From contig JAJPZD010000091.1 of NCBI GenBank assembly GCA_021204605.1, positions 1-13,774 on the forward strand: a stretch of 13,774 nt of DNA, written 5' to 3'. The notes beneath the pieces were generated by a model. It was given only the letters and a program-made list of their open reading frames with translations, was not told the DNA's origin and ran no database searches. The position numbers and the translations under genes were made by a program. Each line of letters begins with the position of its first letter. The first letter of the stretch is position 1. This DNA is from Prevotella sp. Lineage in GTDB: Bacteria > Bacteroidota > Bacteroidia > Bacteroidales > Bacteroidaceae. Positions 6,882 to 13,774 of the stretch are shown here, in pieces.

Positions 6882-6972
6882 TTTTAGCCGAAATTTGTCA
6901 TAAAATTTCATTATCTCCACTATTTGGACATCTTATCTTGCAGAATATCAGTGAGTTAAGTACCTATTTTCG

Positions 6973-6998
6973 AATAAACATATTGCAATATGCTTATT
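6973..6998. repeat. 26-bp near-palindrome upstream of the kinase gene
   Basis: CATATTGCAATATG (6979-6992) is a perfect 14-bp palindrome. After one mismatch on each side it extends with AATAA (6973-6977) and TTATT (6994-6998). This form fits a homodimer binding site better than an RNA hairpin, because there is no loop. Confidence 0.6.
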
Positions 6999-7013
6999 TT
7001 ATATGATTTTATC

Positions 7014-7042
7014 CAAATAAGTTGATTAAAATCGCTTATTTG
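7014..7042. repeat. Compound inverted repeat upstream of the kinase gene
   Basis: Outer arms CAAATAAG (7014-7021) and CTTATTTG (7035-7042) are perfect. Inside them GATT (7024-7027) can pair with AATC (7030-7033). It lies about 80 bases before the kinase start codon. Confidence 0.5.
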
Positions 7043-7120
7043 AAACATTCGACTTGTGAAGTGCAGTGTGAGCATGACATTTTGCAATATTTATAATAAC
7101 AAATCGTTATTTTAATACCT

Positions 7121-8287
7121 ATGCAGTGGACAGACAGGATAAGGCAGGTGAAGATCATCCTTGTAGTTACGGCGGTGGTAATCGCCGTGGTGTCTCTTGT
7201 TGTGTCAAACACGTTAGTCAGGGAGCTTGAGGAGGAGGAGCACAACAGGATGGAGGTGTGGGCGGAGGCGATGCGGTCGTTGAGCAAGGCAGACGAGAAC
7301 ACCGATTTGAATCTTGTGTTGAAGGTTATAGACAAGAACAACACCATACCAGTGATTGTAACGGATGACGATGGCGAGGTGCATATATTCAGGAACATTA
7401 AACTGAAAGGCGAGAATTATGAGGACAGTATGCGGAATGCCAAGGTTATCAGTACTCGTATGATGGAGGATGGTAAGGTGATAAAGATTGCCTTGGACGA
7501 CACCAGCAAGGATACCGAATACATCAACGTCTGCTATGACGATTCTATAATGTTGAAACGTCTTGCCGCATACCCATATATCCAGCTTGGCGTGGTGATG
7601 CTGTTTGTGGTAGTAGCCATATTCGCACTACTGACATCGAAACGAGCGGAGCAGAACAAGGTGTGGGTGGGGCTGTCGAAGGAGACGGCTCACCAGCTTG
7701 GCACCCCGATATCCAGTCTTATGGCGTGGACGGAGATATTGAAGGAGAGCTATCCCAATGACAGTTTGATACCCGAGATGGACAAGGACGTGAAGCGTCT
7801 TGAGCTCATAGCGGAGCGTTTCTCCAAGATCGGTTCGTTGCCGGAGCCTGTGCCGTCAAGTTTGAAGGAGGTGCTTACCCATGTTATTGAGTATATGGAC
7901 CGTAGGACATCGGCTAAGGTAGCGTTTATCAGGGAGTTTCCGGAGAACGATATCACCGTGAAGATCAACGCCTCTCTGTTTGAGTGGGTTATAGAGAATT
8001 TGTGTAAGAACGCAGTTGATGCCATGGAGGGCACGGGTGCTATAACTCTGCACGTTGAGGAGACAACAGAGAGGGTTGTGATAGAGGTTACGGACAATGG
8101 GAGGGGAATACGCAAAAAGGACATCAGCAACGTGTTCCGTCCCGGTTTCACCACAAAGAAACGCGGTTGGGGCTTGGGTTTGTCTCTTGCCAAGCGTATT
8201 GTAGAAGAATATCACAAGGGCAGGATATTCGTAAAATGGTCAGAAGTAGGCAAGGGGACGACGTTCAGGATAGAGCTAAGGAAATAA
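7121..8287 (+). CDS. Membrane sensor histidine kinase, no adjacent response regulator
   Basis: The 388-residue protein has two membrane segments, at about 11-29 and 154-171, flanking a predicted periplasmic sensor region of about 120 residues. The cytoplasmic part has the phospho-acceptor box KETAHQLGTPISSL with H191, an N box NLCKNAVDAM, a G1 box DNGRGI, FRPGFTTKKRG, and a G2 box GWGLGLSL ending in a complete ATPase domain. HQLGTP in place of the commoner HELRTP is a variant often met in Bacteroidetes kinases. The partner response regulator is not in the window and the stimulus is unknown. The gene is GC-richer than the accessory block to its left. Its stop lies 15 bases from the stop of the convergent cardiolipin synthase gene. 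Confidence 0.95.
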   Translation: MQWTDRIRQVKIILVVTAVVIAVVSLVVSNTLVRELEEEEHNRMEVWAEAMRSLSKADENTDLNLVLKVIDKNNTIPVIVTDDDGEVHIFRNIKLKGENYEDSMRNAKVISTRMMEDGKVIKIALDDTSKDTEYINVCYDDSIMLKRLAAYPYIQLGVVMLFVVVAIFALLTSKRAEQNKVWVGLSKETAHQLGTPISSLMAWTEILKESYPNDSLIPEMDKDVKRLELIAERFSKIGSLPEPVPSSLKEVLTHVIEYMDRRTSAKVAFIREFPENDITVKINASLFEWVIENLCKNAVDAMEGTGAITLHVEETTERVVIEVTDNGRGIRKKDISNVFRPGFTTKKRGWGLGLSLAKRIVEEYHKGRIFVKWSEVGKGTTFRIELRK

Positions 8288-8302
8288 TTTCTGTGAAGAA
8301 GA

Positions 8303-9727
8303 TTACAAAAGCGGAGCGAAAAGCCGAATCAGCGATTCCCACAAGCGTAGCAAGAAGGGGAAGCGGTGCTTGTTGCTGTATTGCCTGTAATCGACGCATT
8401 TTTCCATGTCGTTGAGGAAGATTTCCTTTATCCTCAGAGCCATGTCATGGTCGTAGATGAAGGCGTTGATTTCGAAATTATTGTCAAAGCTGCGGAAGTC
8501 GATGTTCGTAGAGCCACAAGTGGAGAGGCTGTCGTCGCAGACTAGCAGTTTGGAGTGGTTGAAGCCCGCATTGAATAGATAAACCTTGACCCCCGCCTCC
8601 GCGCTCTCCTTGACAAACGAGCGACTTGCCCATTCCACCAATTTAGAATCAGAATGTAGCGGTATCATCAGGCGCACGTCAACGCCAGCCAAAGCCGCTG
8701 TGCGCATGGCGAACATCACCGGTTCTGTAGGGAGGAAATAAGGAGTTTCCATATACACATAATGTTTAGCCTCAAGGAGGATGCGCACATAGCCCTGCAT
8801 TATCTCCGGCCAGGGTCCTATGGGGTTTCCCGTCACGATTTGCATGATACAGTTGTTGAGCTTCACACCCACTAAGTCAGGGTAGTAGCAACGGTTGGTG
8901 ATTAGCGTGCGGTCAACGAAATACCAGTCAACGAGGAAGGCCCTTTGGATGCCATATACGGCACCTCCTCGTATTAGCGTATGCGTGTCGCGCCAGCCGC
9001 CGTTGTTGTTGCCTTTCACGTAACGGAGAGCGATGTTCATGCCCCCGATGAAGCCCACCTTGCCATCTATGACACACACCTTGCGGTGGTTGCGGTAGTT
9101 CACCTTGCTTGTGAAGGCAGGGAATTTCACCGGCATGTACGAGTGGACATCGATGCCAGCGTTGCGCATACGTTCGAAGAACGAATTTCTCACGTTCCAG
9201 CAGCCCACGTCGTCGTAGATGAGGCGCACCTCGACACCCTGTTTAGACTTGTTTATCAGAGCATCAGAGACGAGGAAGCCCAATGGGTCGTCACAGATGA
9301 TGTACGATTCGAAATGGATGTGGTGTTGAGCCTTTGCTATTTCCCTCATCAGGGCATGAATGAACGAATAGCCATCGGTGAATATTTCCGCCTCGTTGTC
9401 TTTGAAGGGCAGAGCCCAGTTTTGCACGGTGAACAGTTTTATAAGCACCTCATGCTCTTTGGGTAATACGAGGTTCTGTTGTTCTGCGAACTCCAGCATG
9501 GAGCGTTTAGTCAACTCGTCCATGCTGTGCTGGCTAATCATCTTCTCTTTGCGAGTGTTCTGACCGAAGAAGAAGTAGAGGATAATACCGGCGAGAGGGA
9601 TGAAAATCAGAACGAGGAGCCAGGCCATGGTCTTAGCGGGCTGTCGGTTGTCGAGCAGCACTTTCAGCATGGTGATGAGCACCACCGTGGTGTAAGCCAA
9701 GAATATGAGTTTGTCTAAATATTCCAT
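8303..9727 (-). CDS. cls: Cardiolipin synthase (phospholipase D family)
   Basis: The 474-residue protein has the bacterial cardiolipin synthase layout: two N-terminal membrane helices (about 5-23 and 32-54), then two phospholipase D motifs. HKD1 is HRKVCVID (H214, K216, D221) followed by GKVGFIGGMN; HKD2 is HSKLLVCD (H391, K393, D398) followed by GSTNIDFRS. It would join two phosphatidylglycerol molecules to cardiolipin and glycerol at the inner membrane. Length fits the family. The ATG is only three bases downstream of the dnaG stop, so the two genes are probably cotranscribed; there is no known functional link between them. Confidence 0.95.
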   Translation of the reverse strand: MEYLDKLIFLAYTTVVLITMLKVLLDNRQPAKTMAWLLVLIFIPLAGIILYFFFGQNTRKEKMISQHSMDELTKRSMLEFAEQQNLVLPKEHEVLIKLFTVQNWALPFKDNEAEIFTDGYSFIHALMREIAKAQHHIHFESYIICDDPLGFLVSDALINKSKQGVEVRLIYDDVGCWNVRNSFFERMRNAGIDVHSYMPVKFPAFTSKVNYRNHRKVCVIDGKVGFIGGMNIALRYVKGNNNGGWRDTHTLIRGGAVYGIQRAFLVDWYFVDRTLITNRCYYPDLVGVKLNNCIMQIVTGNPIGPWPEIMQGYVRILLEAKHYVYMETPYFLPTEPVMFAMRTAALAGVDVRLMIPLHSDSKLVEWASRSFVKESAEAGVKVYLFNAGFNHSKLLVCDDSLSTCGSTNIDFRSFDNNFEINAFIYDHDMALRIKEIFLNDMEKCVDYRQYSNKHRFPFLLRLWESLIRLFAPLL

Positions 9728-9730
9728 GAG

Positions 9731-11743
9731 TTAAATAATCACCTCGTTGCCCAGCTCTTTAGCTATGGCGTTTCTTATCGCCTGCAGGTTCTTGTACTCC
9801 GCCATTTTTTTCATTATCGTGTCTATGTCATTGCCAGTTGCCTTAATGTCTTGCTGCAGTTCTTTAAGGTGTCGCTCGACATAGTCCATGCGGAAGTCAA
9901 GGACAAGGTGTCTGACGCGGTTTCGCAGGGTTTCCTCGTCGTTTTTCACTTGCAGACTCTTGCTCAGTTGGAAACGGTCGATCACCATGTTGATAGCGAT
10001 GCGGCTGATTTCGAAGTCGGGGTGGTGTGTGAAATAGTTTTCTGCCTTGAAACCCGTGTCGTTGTTGTGTTCAACCGCCTCGTGCAGCATACGGTTGTAT
10101 CTGTCGTTGATGAAAGAGAGATTGTCGGTGTCGAGGTCATATTTGACATACTGCGAGACGCTGAGGCTTATCGTATTGCCATCCTCAGTCTCAACGTTGT
10201 TGTAGAGAATTTTCTCGCCATGTCTCACCACCATTTGCATGAGGAGATACTCCACATTTTTTGTCTGCTGCAAGGGAGTGACAGAGGGAGTTATCAGCGG
10301 TTTCTGAGCATCGCCACCGCTGCTGTATTTAGGCTCATTACCGTTGACATTTGCGTTTTCGTTTCCATTTTCATTTTCGATTTCACCACCGTTTACCTTT
10401 TCATTTTCTTTCTCACGCAATTTTTCCTTGCGTTTTTCCTCGATAGCGATACGTATGAACTTGTTCATCGTGCTGACGAGTGTGGCCTCGTTGATGCCGA
10501 GTCGGTGAGCACATTCTGTGGTGTAAGTGGCGCGTATTATCTGGTTGGGTATCACCGAGACGCTTTTCACGATGCTGCTTATGGCCTCAGAGCGCTTTAT
10601 CGGGTCGGTGGCATTGTTGAGCAGCAGGTTGGTTTTAAATTGGATGAAATCAGTCTGGTGTTTCTCTATGTAGTTCTGAAACTCCTGCGAGGAATGTTTT
10701 TGAGCGAAGCTATCAGGATCTTCCCCGTCGGGCAGGAGGAGCACTTTCACGTTCATGCCTTCGGCGAGGAGCATGTCTATGCCCCTTATTGAGGCGTGGA
10801 TGCCGGCGTCGTCCCCGTCGTAGAGAACCGTTATGTTGTCGGTGAAGCGGTGAATGAGTTTTATCTGTCCGGTGGTCAGGGACGTGCCTGAAGATGCCAC
10901 CACGTTTTCCACGCCGCTTTGGTGCATGGAAGTAACGTCGATATATCCTTCCACGAGGTAGCATCTGTCGTTTTTCGCAATTGCCTGTTTAGCCTGAAAG
11001 ATACCATACAGTTCGTTGCTTTTATGGTAGATAAGCGATTCGGGAGAGTTGACATATTTGGCCAATTTCTTGTCGTTGCCCAGTATTCTGCCGCCGAAGG
11101 CCACGGTGCGTCCTGTCATGGTGAGCACTGGGAAGATCACCCTGCCTGAATATCTGTCATGGAGGTCCCCGTTGTCTTTTTTGTAGCACAGGCCAGTGTC
11201 AAGGAGGAACTGTTCTTTGTAGCCTTTTGCGAGAGCCGTTTTAGCGAGAGCATCTTTTGTTTTCAGAGCATATCCAAGTTGGAATTTCTGTATGGTGTCG
11301 TCGCGGAAGCCGCGAGAGCGGAAATACTGCATGCCGATGGCCCGTCCTTCTGGGGTTTCAAGGTTGTCCTTGAAATACTGCAAAGCCCAGTTGTTGAGAA
11401 TGAAGAGGCTTTCCCTGTCGCTTTGTGCGCGTTTCTCCTCGTCGGAGAGTTCTTTTTCGTGAATTTCGATATGGTATTTGTTGGCGAGCCAGCGCAAGGC
11501 CTCTGGGTATGACATCTGTTCATGTTCCATGATGAAGCCCACCGCCGTGCCGCCTTTGCCGCAGGAGAAGCAGTGGCAGTAGCCTTTTGCTGGAGAGACG
11601 ACGAAGGAGGGAGTTTTCTCGTTATGGAATGGGCACAGTCCTTTGTAGTTCACACCTGCTTTACGCAGAGTGACAAAATCGGAAACCACGTCAACGATGT
11701 CGGCGGCCTCCATTATCTTGTCTATCGTTGCCTGGTCAATCAT
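9731..11743 (-). CDS. dnaG: DNA primase
   Basis: The 670-residue product starts MIDQATIDKIMEAADIVDVVSDF, typical of DnaG. It has the N-terminal zinc ribbon C37-x2-H40...C58-x2-C61 (CPFHNEKTPSF and CFSCGKGG), and the TOPRIM core with E265 in LVEGYID and D309/D311/D312 in YDGDDAG. A C-terminal helicase-interaction region is expected after residue 480. It synthesises RNA primers for replication with DnaB. An ATG at 11774-11776 would add 11 residues, but it lies in the stem of the upstream terminator, so the ATG at 11741-11743 is chosen. A low-complexity Asn/Glu/Gly linker occupies about residues 444-470. Confidence 0.97.
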   Translation of the reverse strand: MIDQATIDKIMEAADIVDVVSDFVTLRKAGVNYKGLCPFHNEKTPSFVVSPAKGYCHCFSCGKGGTAVGFIMEHEQMSYPEALRWLANKYHIEIHEKELSDEEKRAQSDRESLFILNNWALQYFKDNLETPEGRAIGMQYFRSRGFRDDTIQKFQLGYALKTKDALAKTALAKGYKEQFLLDTGLCYKKDNGDLHDRYSGRVIFPVLTMTGRTVAFGGRILGNDKKLAKYVNSPESLIYHKSNELYGIFQAKQAIAKNDRCYLVEGYIDVTSMHQSGVENVVASSGTSLTTGQIKLIHRFTDNITVLYDGDDAGIHASIRGIDMLLAEGMNVKVLLLPDGEDPDSFAQKHSSQEFQNYIEKHQTDFIQFKTNLLLNNATDPIKRSEAISSIVKSVSVIPNQIIRATYTTECAHRLGINEATLVSTMNKFIRIAIEEKRKEKLREKENEKVNGGEIENENGNENANVNGNEPKYSSGGDAQKPLITPSVTPLQQTKNVEYLLMQMVVRHGEKILYNNVETEDGNTISLSVSQYVKYDLDTDNLSFINDRYNRMLHEAVEHNNDTGFKAENYFTHHPDFEISRIAINMVIDRFQLSKSLQVKNDEETLRNRVRHLVLDFRMDYVERHLKELQQDIKATGNDIDTIMKKMAEYKNLQAIRNAIAKELGNEVII

Positions 11744-11754
11744 CAGCAGTTGTT

Positions 11755-11799
11755 GGAAAAATAAAAGGCGTGCCATCGGGTTTGAACGGGCACGCCTTT
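11755..11799 (-). terminator. Strong intrinsic terminator after fabH
   Basis: AAAGGCGTGCC (11764-11774) and GGCACGCCTTT (11789-11799) make a perfect 11-bp stem with a 14-base loop. On the minus strand the stem is followed by TATTTTT. It ends the fabH transcript about 20 bases before the dnaG start codon. The other strand also has T-rich DNA after the stem, so it may act both ways. Confidence 0.88.
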
Positions 11800-11816
11800 A
11801 ATTTTATTTTTTTCTT

Positions 11817-12836
11817 TTACTTGCTCTCGCTTGGGTGTGCACCGTCGTATGCCCAAACATAGTAAGAAGCGCCATGCACGAAACCGGCTCCGAAGGCAGT
11901 GAAGATAAGGTTGTCTCCTTTTTTGAGAAGGTGCTCATTCTCCCAGATGGCAAGCGGAATAGTCGCTGCGCTGGTGTTGCCGAAGTGTTCTATGTTGACC
12001 ATCACCTGTTCCATAGGCAGTTCAAGACGCTTTGCCACGGCCTCGATGATACGTATATTAGCCTGGTGTGGCACCACAAAGCGTATGTTGTTTTTGTCGA
12101 GGTGGTTGCGCTCAGCAATGAGTGCGCAGTCGTCGCTCATGCTTGTAACGGCATAACGGAACACGGTGCGACCCTCTTGGTAGAGGTAGTGCAGCCGGTG
12201 GTCAACGGTGAAATGTGAGGGAGGGCAAACAGAGCCGCCCGCTTTGAGGTGTAGGAACGGCAGTCCTGCGCCATCAGCCCTGAAAAAGGAGTCTCTGACA
12301 CCGATATTCTCCTCTTTTGTTCCCTCTACGAGGACGGCAGCTGCGCCGTCTCCAAAGAGAGCGCAAGTGCTTCGGTCTTTGTAGTCAACGACAGAAGACA
12401 TTTTGTCAGCGCCGATAACGATGATTTTCTTGTATCGTCCACATTCTATCATGGAGGCGGCCACGTCGAGTGAGTAGAGGAAGCCGCAGCAAGCAGCCCA
12501 GAAGTCGAAGGCGAAAGCGTTTTTGAGTCCTAACTTGCCGATGACTATTGAGGCAGTTGATGGGAACGCATAGTCGGCGGTTGAGGTGGAAACGATAACA
12601 GCGTCTATGGAGTCGGGGTTGGCATTTGTTTTTTTCATCAGTTGCCACGCCGCCTTGCGTGCCATATAGGAAGTGCCGAGTCCTTCCTCGACGAGGATTC
12701 TGCGTTCCTTTATGCCGACACGCGTCATAATCCACTCATCGTTGGTATCGACCATTTTGGAGAGTTCCTCGTTGTTGAGGACATAGTCGGGAACATACCC
12801 GCCGATGCCGGTGATTATCGCGCTTATTTTCTCCAT
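11817..12836 (-). CDS. fabH: Beta-ketoacyl-ACP synthase III
   Basis: The 339-residue protein has the FabH catalytic triad: C116 in WAACCGFLYSL, H257 in VVPHQANIRII, and N287 in EHFGNTSAAT. The C-terminal GAGFVHGASYYVW also fits. It condenses an acyl-CoA primer with malonyl-ACP to start fatty-acid synthesis in the cytoplasm. The residue after the active cysteine is Cys rather than the common Ser (A-C-C-G), a minor variant. Its ATG overlaps the rpmF stop by one base (TAATG), showing translational coupling. The YceD-rpmF-fabH order is widely conserved in bacteria. Confidence 0.96.
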   Translation of the reverse strand: MEKISAIITGIGGYVPDYVLNNEELSKMVDTNDEWIMTRVGIKERRILVEEGLGTSYMARKAAWQLMKKTNANPDSIDAVIVSTSTADYAFPSTASIVIGKLGLKNAFAFDFWAACCGFLYSLDVAASMIECGRYKKIIVIGADKMSSVVDYKDRSTCALFGDGAAAVLVEGTKEENIGVRDSFFRADGAGLPFLHLKAGGSVCPPSHFTVDHRLHYLYQEGRTVFRYAVTSMSDDCALIAERNHLDKNNIRFVVPHQANIRIIEAVAKRLELPMEQVMVNIEHFGNTSAATIPLAIWENEHLLKKGDNLIFTAFGAGFVHGASYYVWAYDGAHPSESK

Positions 12837-13021
12837 TATTCAGCCGTTTCCTTAACGATAGCTATCTTTCCTCTGTAGTAGCCGCAGGTAGGGCATACAG
12901 TGTGGTAAATGTGATATGCGCCACAGTTAGGGCAAACAGCCAATGTTGGAGCTACTGCCTTATCATGAGTTCTTCTTTTGCGTGTACGGCTTTTTGACTG
13001 TCGTCTTTTAGGATGTGCCAT
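12836..13021 (-). CDS. rpmF: 50S ribosomal protein L32
   Basis: This 61-residue basic protein begins MAHPKRRQSKSRTRKRRTHD, the L32 N-terminus, and has a zinc-binding CPNC...CPTC pair (CPNCGAYH and CPTCGYYRGK). It is a component of the large ribosomal subunit. It is five bases after the YceD gene, and its stop overlaps the fabH start by one base. The four-cysteine form is the zinc-binding version of L32. Confidence 0.97.
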   Translation of the reverse strand: MAHPKRRQSKSRTRKRRTHDKAVAPTLAVCPNCGAYHIYHTVCPTCGYYRGKIAIVKETAE

Positions 13022-13026
13022 TTTCT

Positions 13027-13560
13027 TTAATCTTTAATTATATTTTTAAGTTTTTCCAATTCACTCCAACGAGGATGCGTTGTTTTCTCTGCATTGCCGT
13101 TAATAGGATTTGCCGGCGAATGTTGCTCCAAGATTTTTATCATGTCGCAGTTGCACTTGCCCGCCTCATGAATGTGTTTTAAAGGTAAGCTAAGAGCAAC
13201 GAACTCGTAAATAAGCCATGCGACATCGAGTGTCCCATCATTTCTTTCCACCGTAATGTAGTCGTCTTCTTCAAGATATTCCTCGCCAAACTTCACGGAG
13301 ATGTGATTGTCGGCGCATATCGGTTGCTCCATCATGTCGAGGCAGATGTCGCAGGGTATGTTCACCGTGCCTTCCGAGTGGAAAAACAACTCGAAGAAAG
13401 AGCTTTCCTTGCGGACGTTGACGGTAACAGTCACTGCTCCGCTGCTGACTTCAGAGCCTCCGATAGTCTGGAAATAGGAATCATCGAGATTGAATTGAAA
13501 TCCCGTGTTTTCCTTATTCAAATTTTTCAGATCTATCCTGAAGGTTTCTAAATCGCACAT
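13027..13560 (-). CDS. YceD/DUF177 family protein
   Basis: The 177-residue protein fits the YceD/DUF177 family: the middle holds the signature CDICLDMMEQPI (C-x2-C), then ISVKFGEEY and an acidic DDYITV segment, and the C-terminal part has CNCD. In other bacteria this protein is tied to 23S rRNA and large-subunit biogenesis and is often encoded before rpmF, as here. The cysteine pairs suggest a metal site, an inference. It is the first visible gene of the YceD-rpmF-fabH transcript. The ATG at 13558-13560 is preceded by about 90 bases of leader from the probable promoter. Confidence 0.88.
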   Translation of the reverse strand: MCDLETFRIDLKNLNKENTGFQFNLDDSYFQTIGGSEVSSGAVTVTVNVRKESSFFELFFHSEGTVNIPCDICLDMMEQPICADNHISVKFGEEYLEEDDYITVERNDGTLDVAWLIYEFVALSLPLKHIHEAGKCNCDMIKILEQHSPANPINGNAEKTTHPRWSELEKLKNIIKD

Positions 13561-13647
13561 TACGACAGCAATATGTAATATGAAGAGCGACTATCCTTGC
13601 GGTTGCCTTCGGCATTGGCAGAAACAGCATGCACATTCTTCGGGCTG

Positions 13648-13655
13648 CAAAGTTA
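13648..13655 (-). promoter_or_regulatory. Probable -7 promoter box for the YceD-rpmF-fabH transcript
   Basis: On the minus strand TAACTTTG matches the Bacteroidetes -7 consensus TAnnTTTG. A TTTG lies 25 bases upstream, longer than usual. Transcription would begin near 13640, giving a leader of about 80 bases. Confidence 0.6.
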
Positions 13656-13739
13656 CAAATAATTTTTAATTTCTAATATCCAAACGAAAAAAAACTGATT
13701 GAAAAGTTGAAAGAAAGGGAAAATGTCAGATTTTAATGC

Positions 13740-13747
13740 TAACTTTG
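13740..13747 (+). promoter_or_regulatory. Possible divergent promoter box toward the right edge
   Basis: TAACTTTG on the plus strand matches TAnnTTTG, but no TTTG is found at the -33 position. It could serve a plus-strand gene beyond the window. Confidence 0.25.
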
Positions 13748-13774
13748 CGGTTAGAATGGAAGCCCCACCCTGGC

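Larger units (their letters stand above)
6780..7120. other. Intergenic stretch before the histidine kinase gene
   Basis: No gene is supported here. It holds a short GC hairpin (6864-6881), a 14-bp palindrome with extended arms (6973-6998) and a compound hairpin (7014-7042). No good TAnnTTTG promoter for the kinase gene was found. Confidence 0.6.

Noticed and set aside
274..7120. Integrative element with integrase, att sites or terminal repeats
   Set aside because: The accessory block is AT-rich and looks transferred, but I found no integrase, transposase, tRNA or matching direct repeats at its ends.
7750..8215. Minus-strand frames of 147 and 119 codons
   Set aside because: Antisense to the histidine kinase catalytic domain, which has all expected boxes.
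8981..9466. 161-codon plus-strand frame
   Set aside because: Antisense to cls, including its first HKD motif; no independent support.
9851..10792. 313-codon plus-strand frame
   Set aside because: It lies antisense inside dnaG, whose zinc-ribbon and TOPRIM motifs are clear; the long frame is a by-product of dnaG codon usage.
11744..11776. 11-residue longer start for dnaG (MARLLFFQQLL)
   Set aside because: The ATG sits in the stem of the fabH terminator and the family normally begins at MIDQ.

Overview
The window looks like a piece of a Bacteroidales chromosome, probably Prevotella-like. The reasons are the YceD/DUF177-rpmF-fabH cluster, promoter boxes of the Bacteroidetes type (TAnnTTTG), a DUF5053-type protein, and an HQLGTP sensor kinase of a style common in that phylum. 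The genus is an inference. Two kinds of DNA are present: moderately GC-rich core genes at both edges (AraC tail on the left; histidine kinase to YceD on the right) and a markedly AT-rich accessory block at about 274-7120.

Left edge (1-272): the 3' end of an AraC-family regulator. Next (274-910) is a noncoding stretch with two diverged copies of a unit of about 165 bp, built from paired GTGTCCCA or GTGTTTCA boxes, followed by a run of palindromes. I see no gene in it.

Defence region (911-6091): a minus-strand operon reads C5-cytosine methyltransferase, then a DUF3883-type nuclease (GYD...EVK motif), then a second C5-cytosine methyltransferase with a C-terminal extension of about 160 residues. 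The genes are one base apart. A small MNT-fold nucleotidyltransferase gene follows without a HEPN partner. The simplest reading is a restriction-modification system in which two methyltransferases protect the two strands of an asymmetric site and the DUF3883 protein cuts. Divergent from it lies the 3' remnant of a type III-like restriction subunit (nuclease domain only), so the locus seems to have exchanged restriction systems.

Small-gene region (6121-7120): a DUF5053-like gene and a 52-codon gene upstream of it, with a promoter-like box and an 8-bp inverted repeat ahead. An intergenic stretch with two further large dyads leads up to the kinase.

Right half (7121-13774): an orphan membrane sensor histidine kinase on the plus strand converges on a minus-strand series transcribed from the right edge: YceD/DUF177, rpmF (L32), fabH, a strong hairpin terminator, dnaG and cls. 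These link ribosome assembly, fatty-acid initiation, replication priming and cardiolipin synthesis. No tRNA, rRNA, CRISPR array, integrase or transposase was seen.
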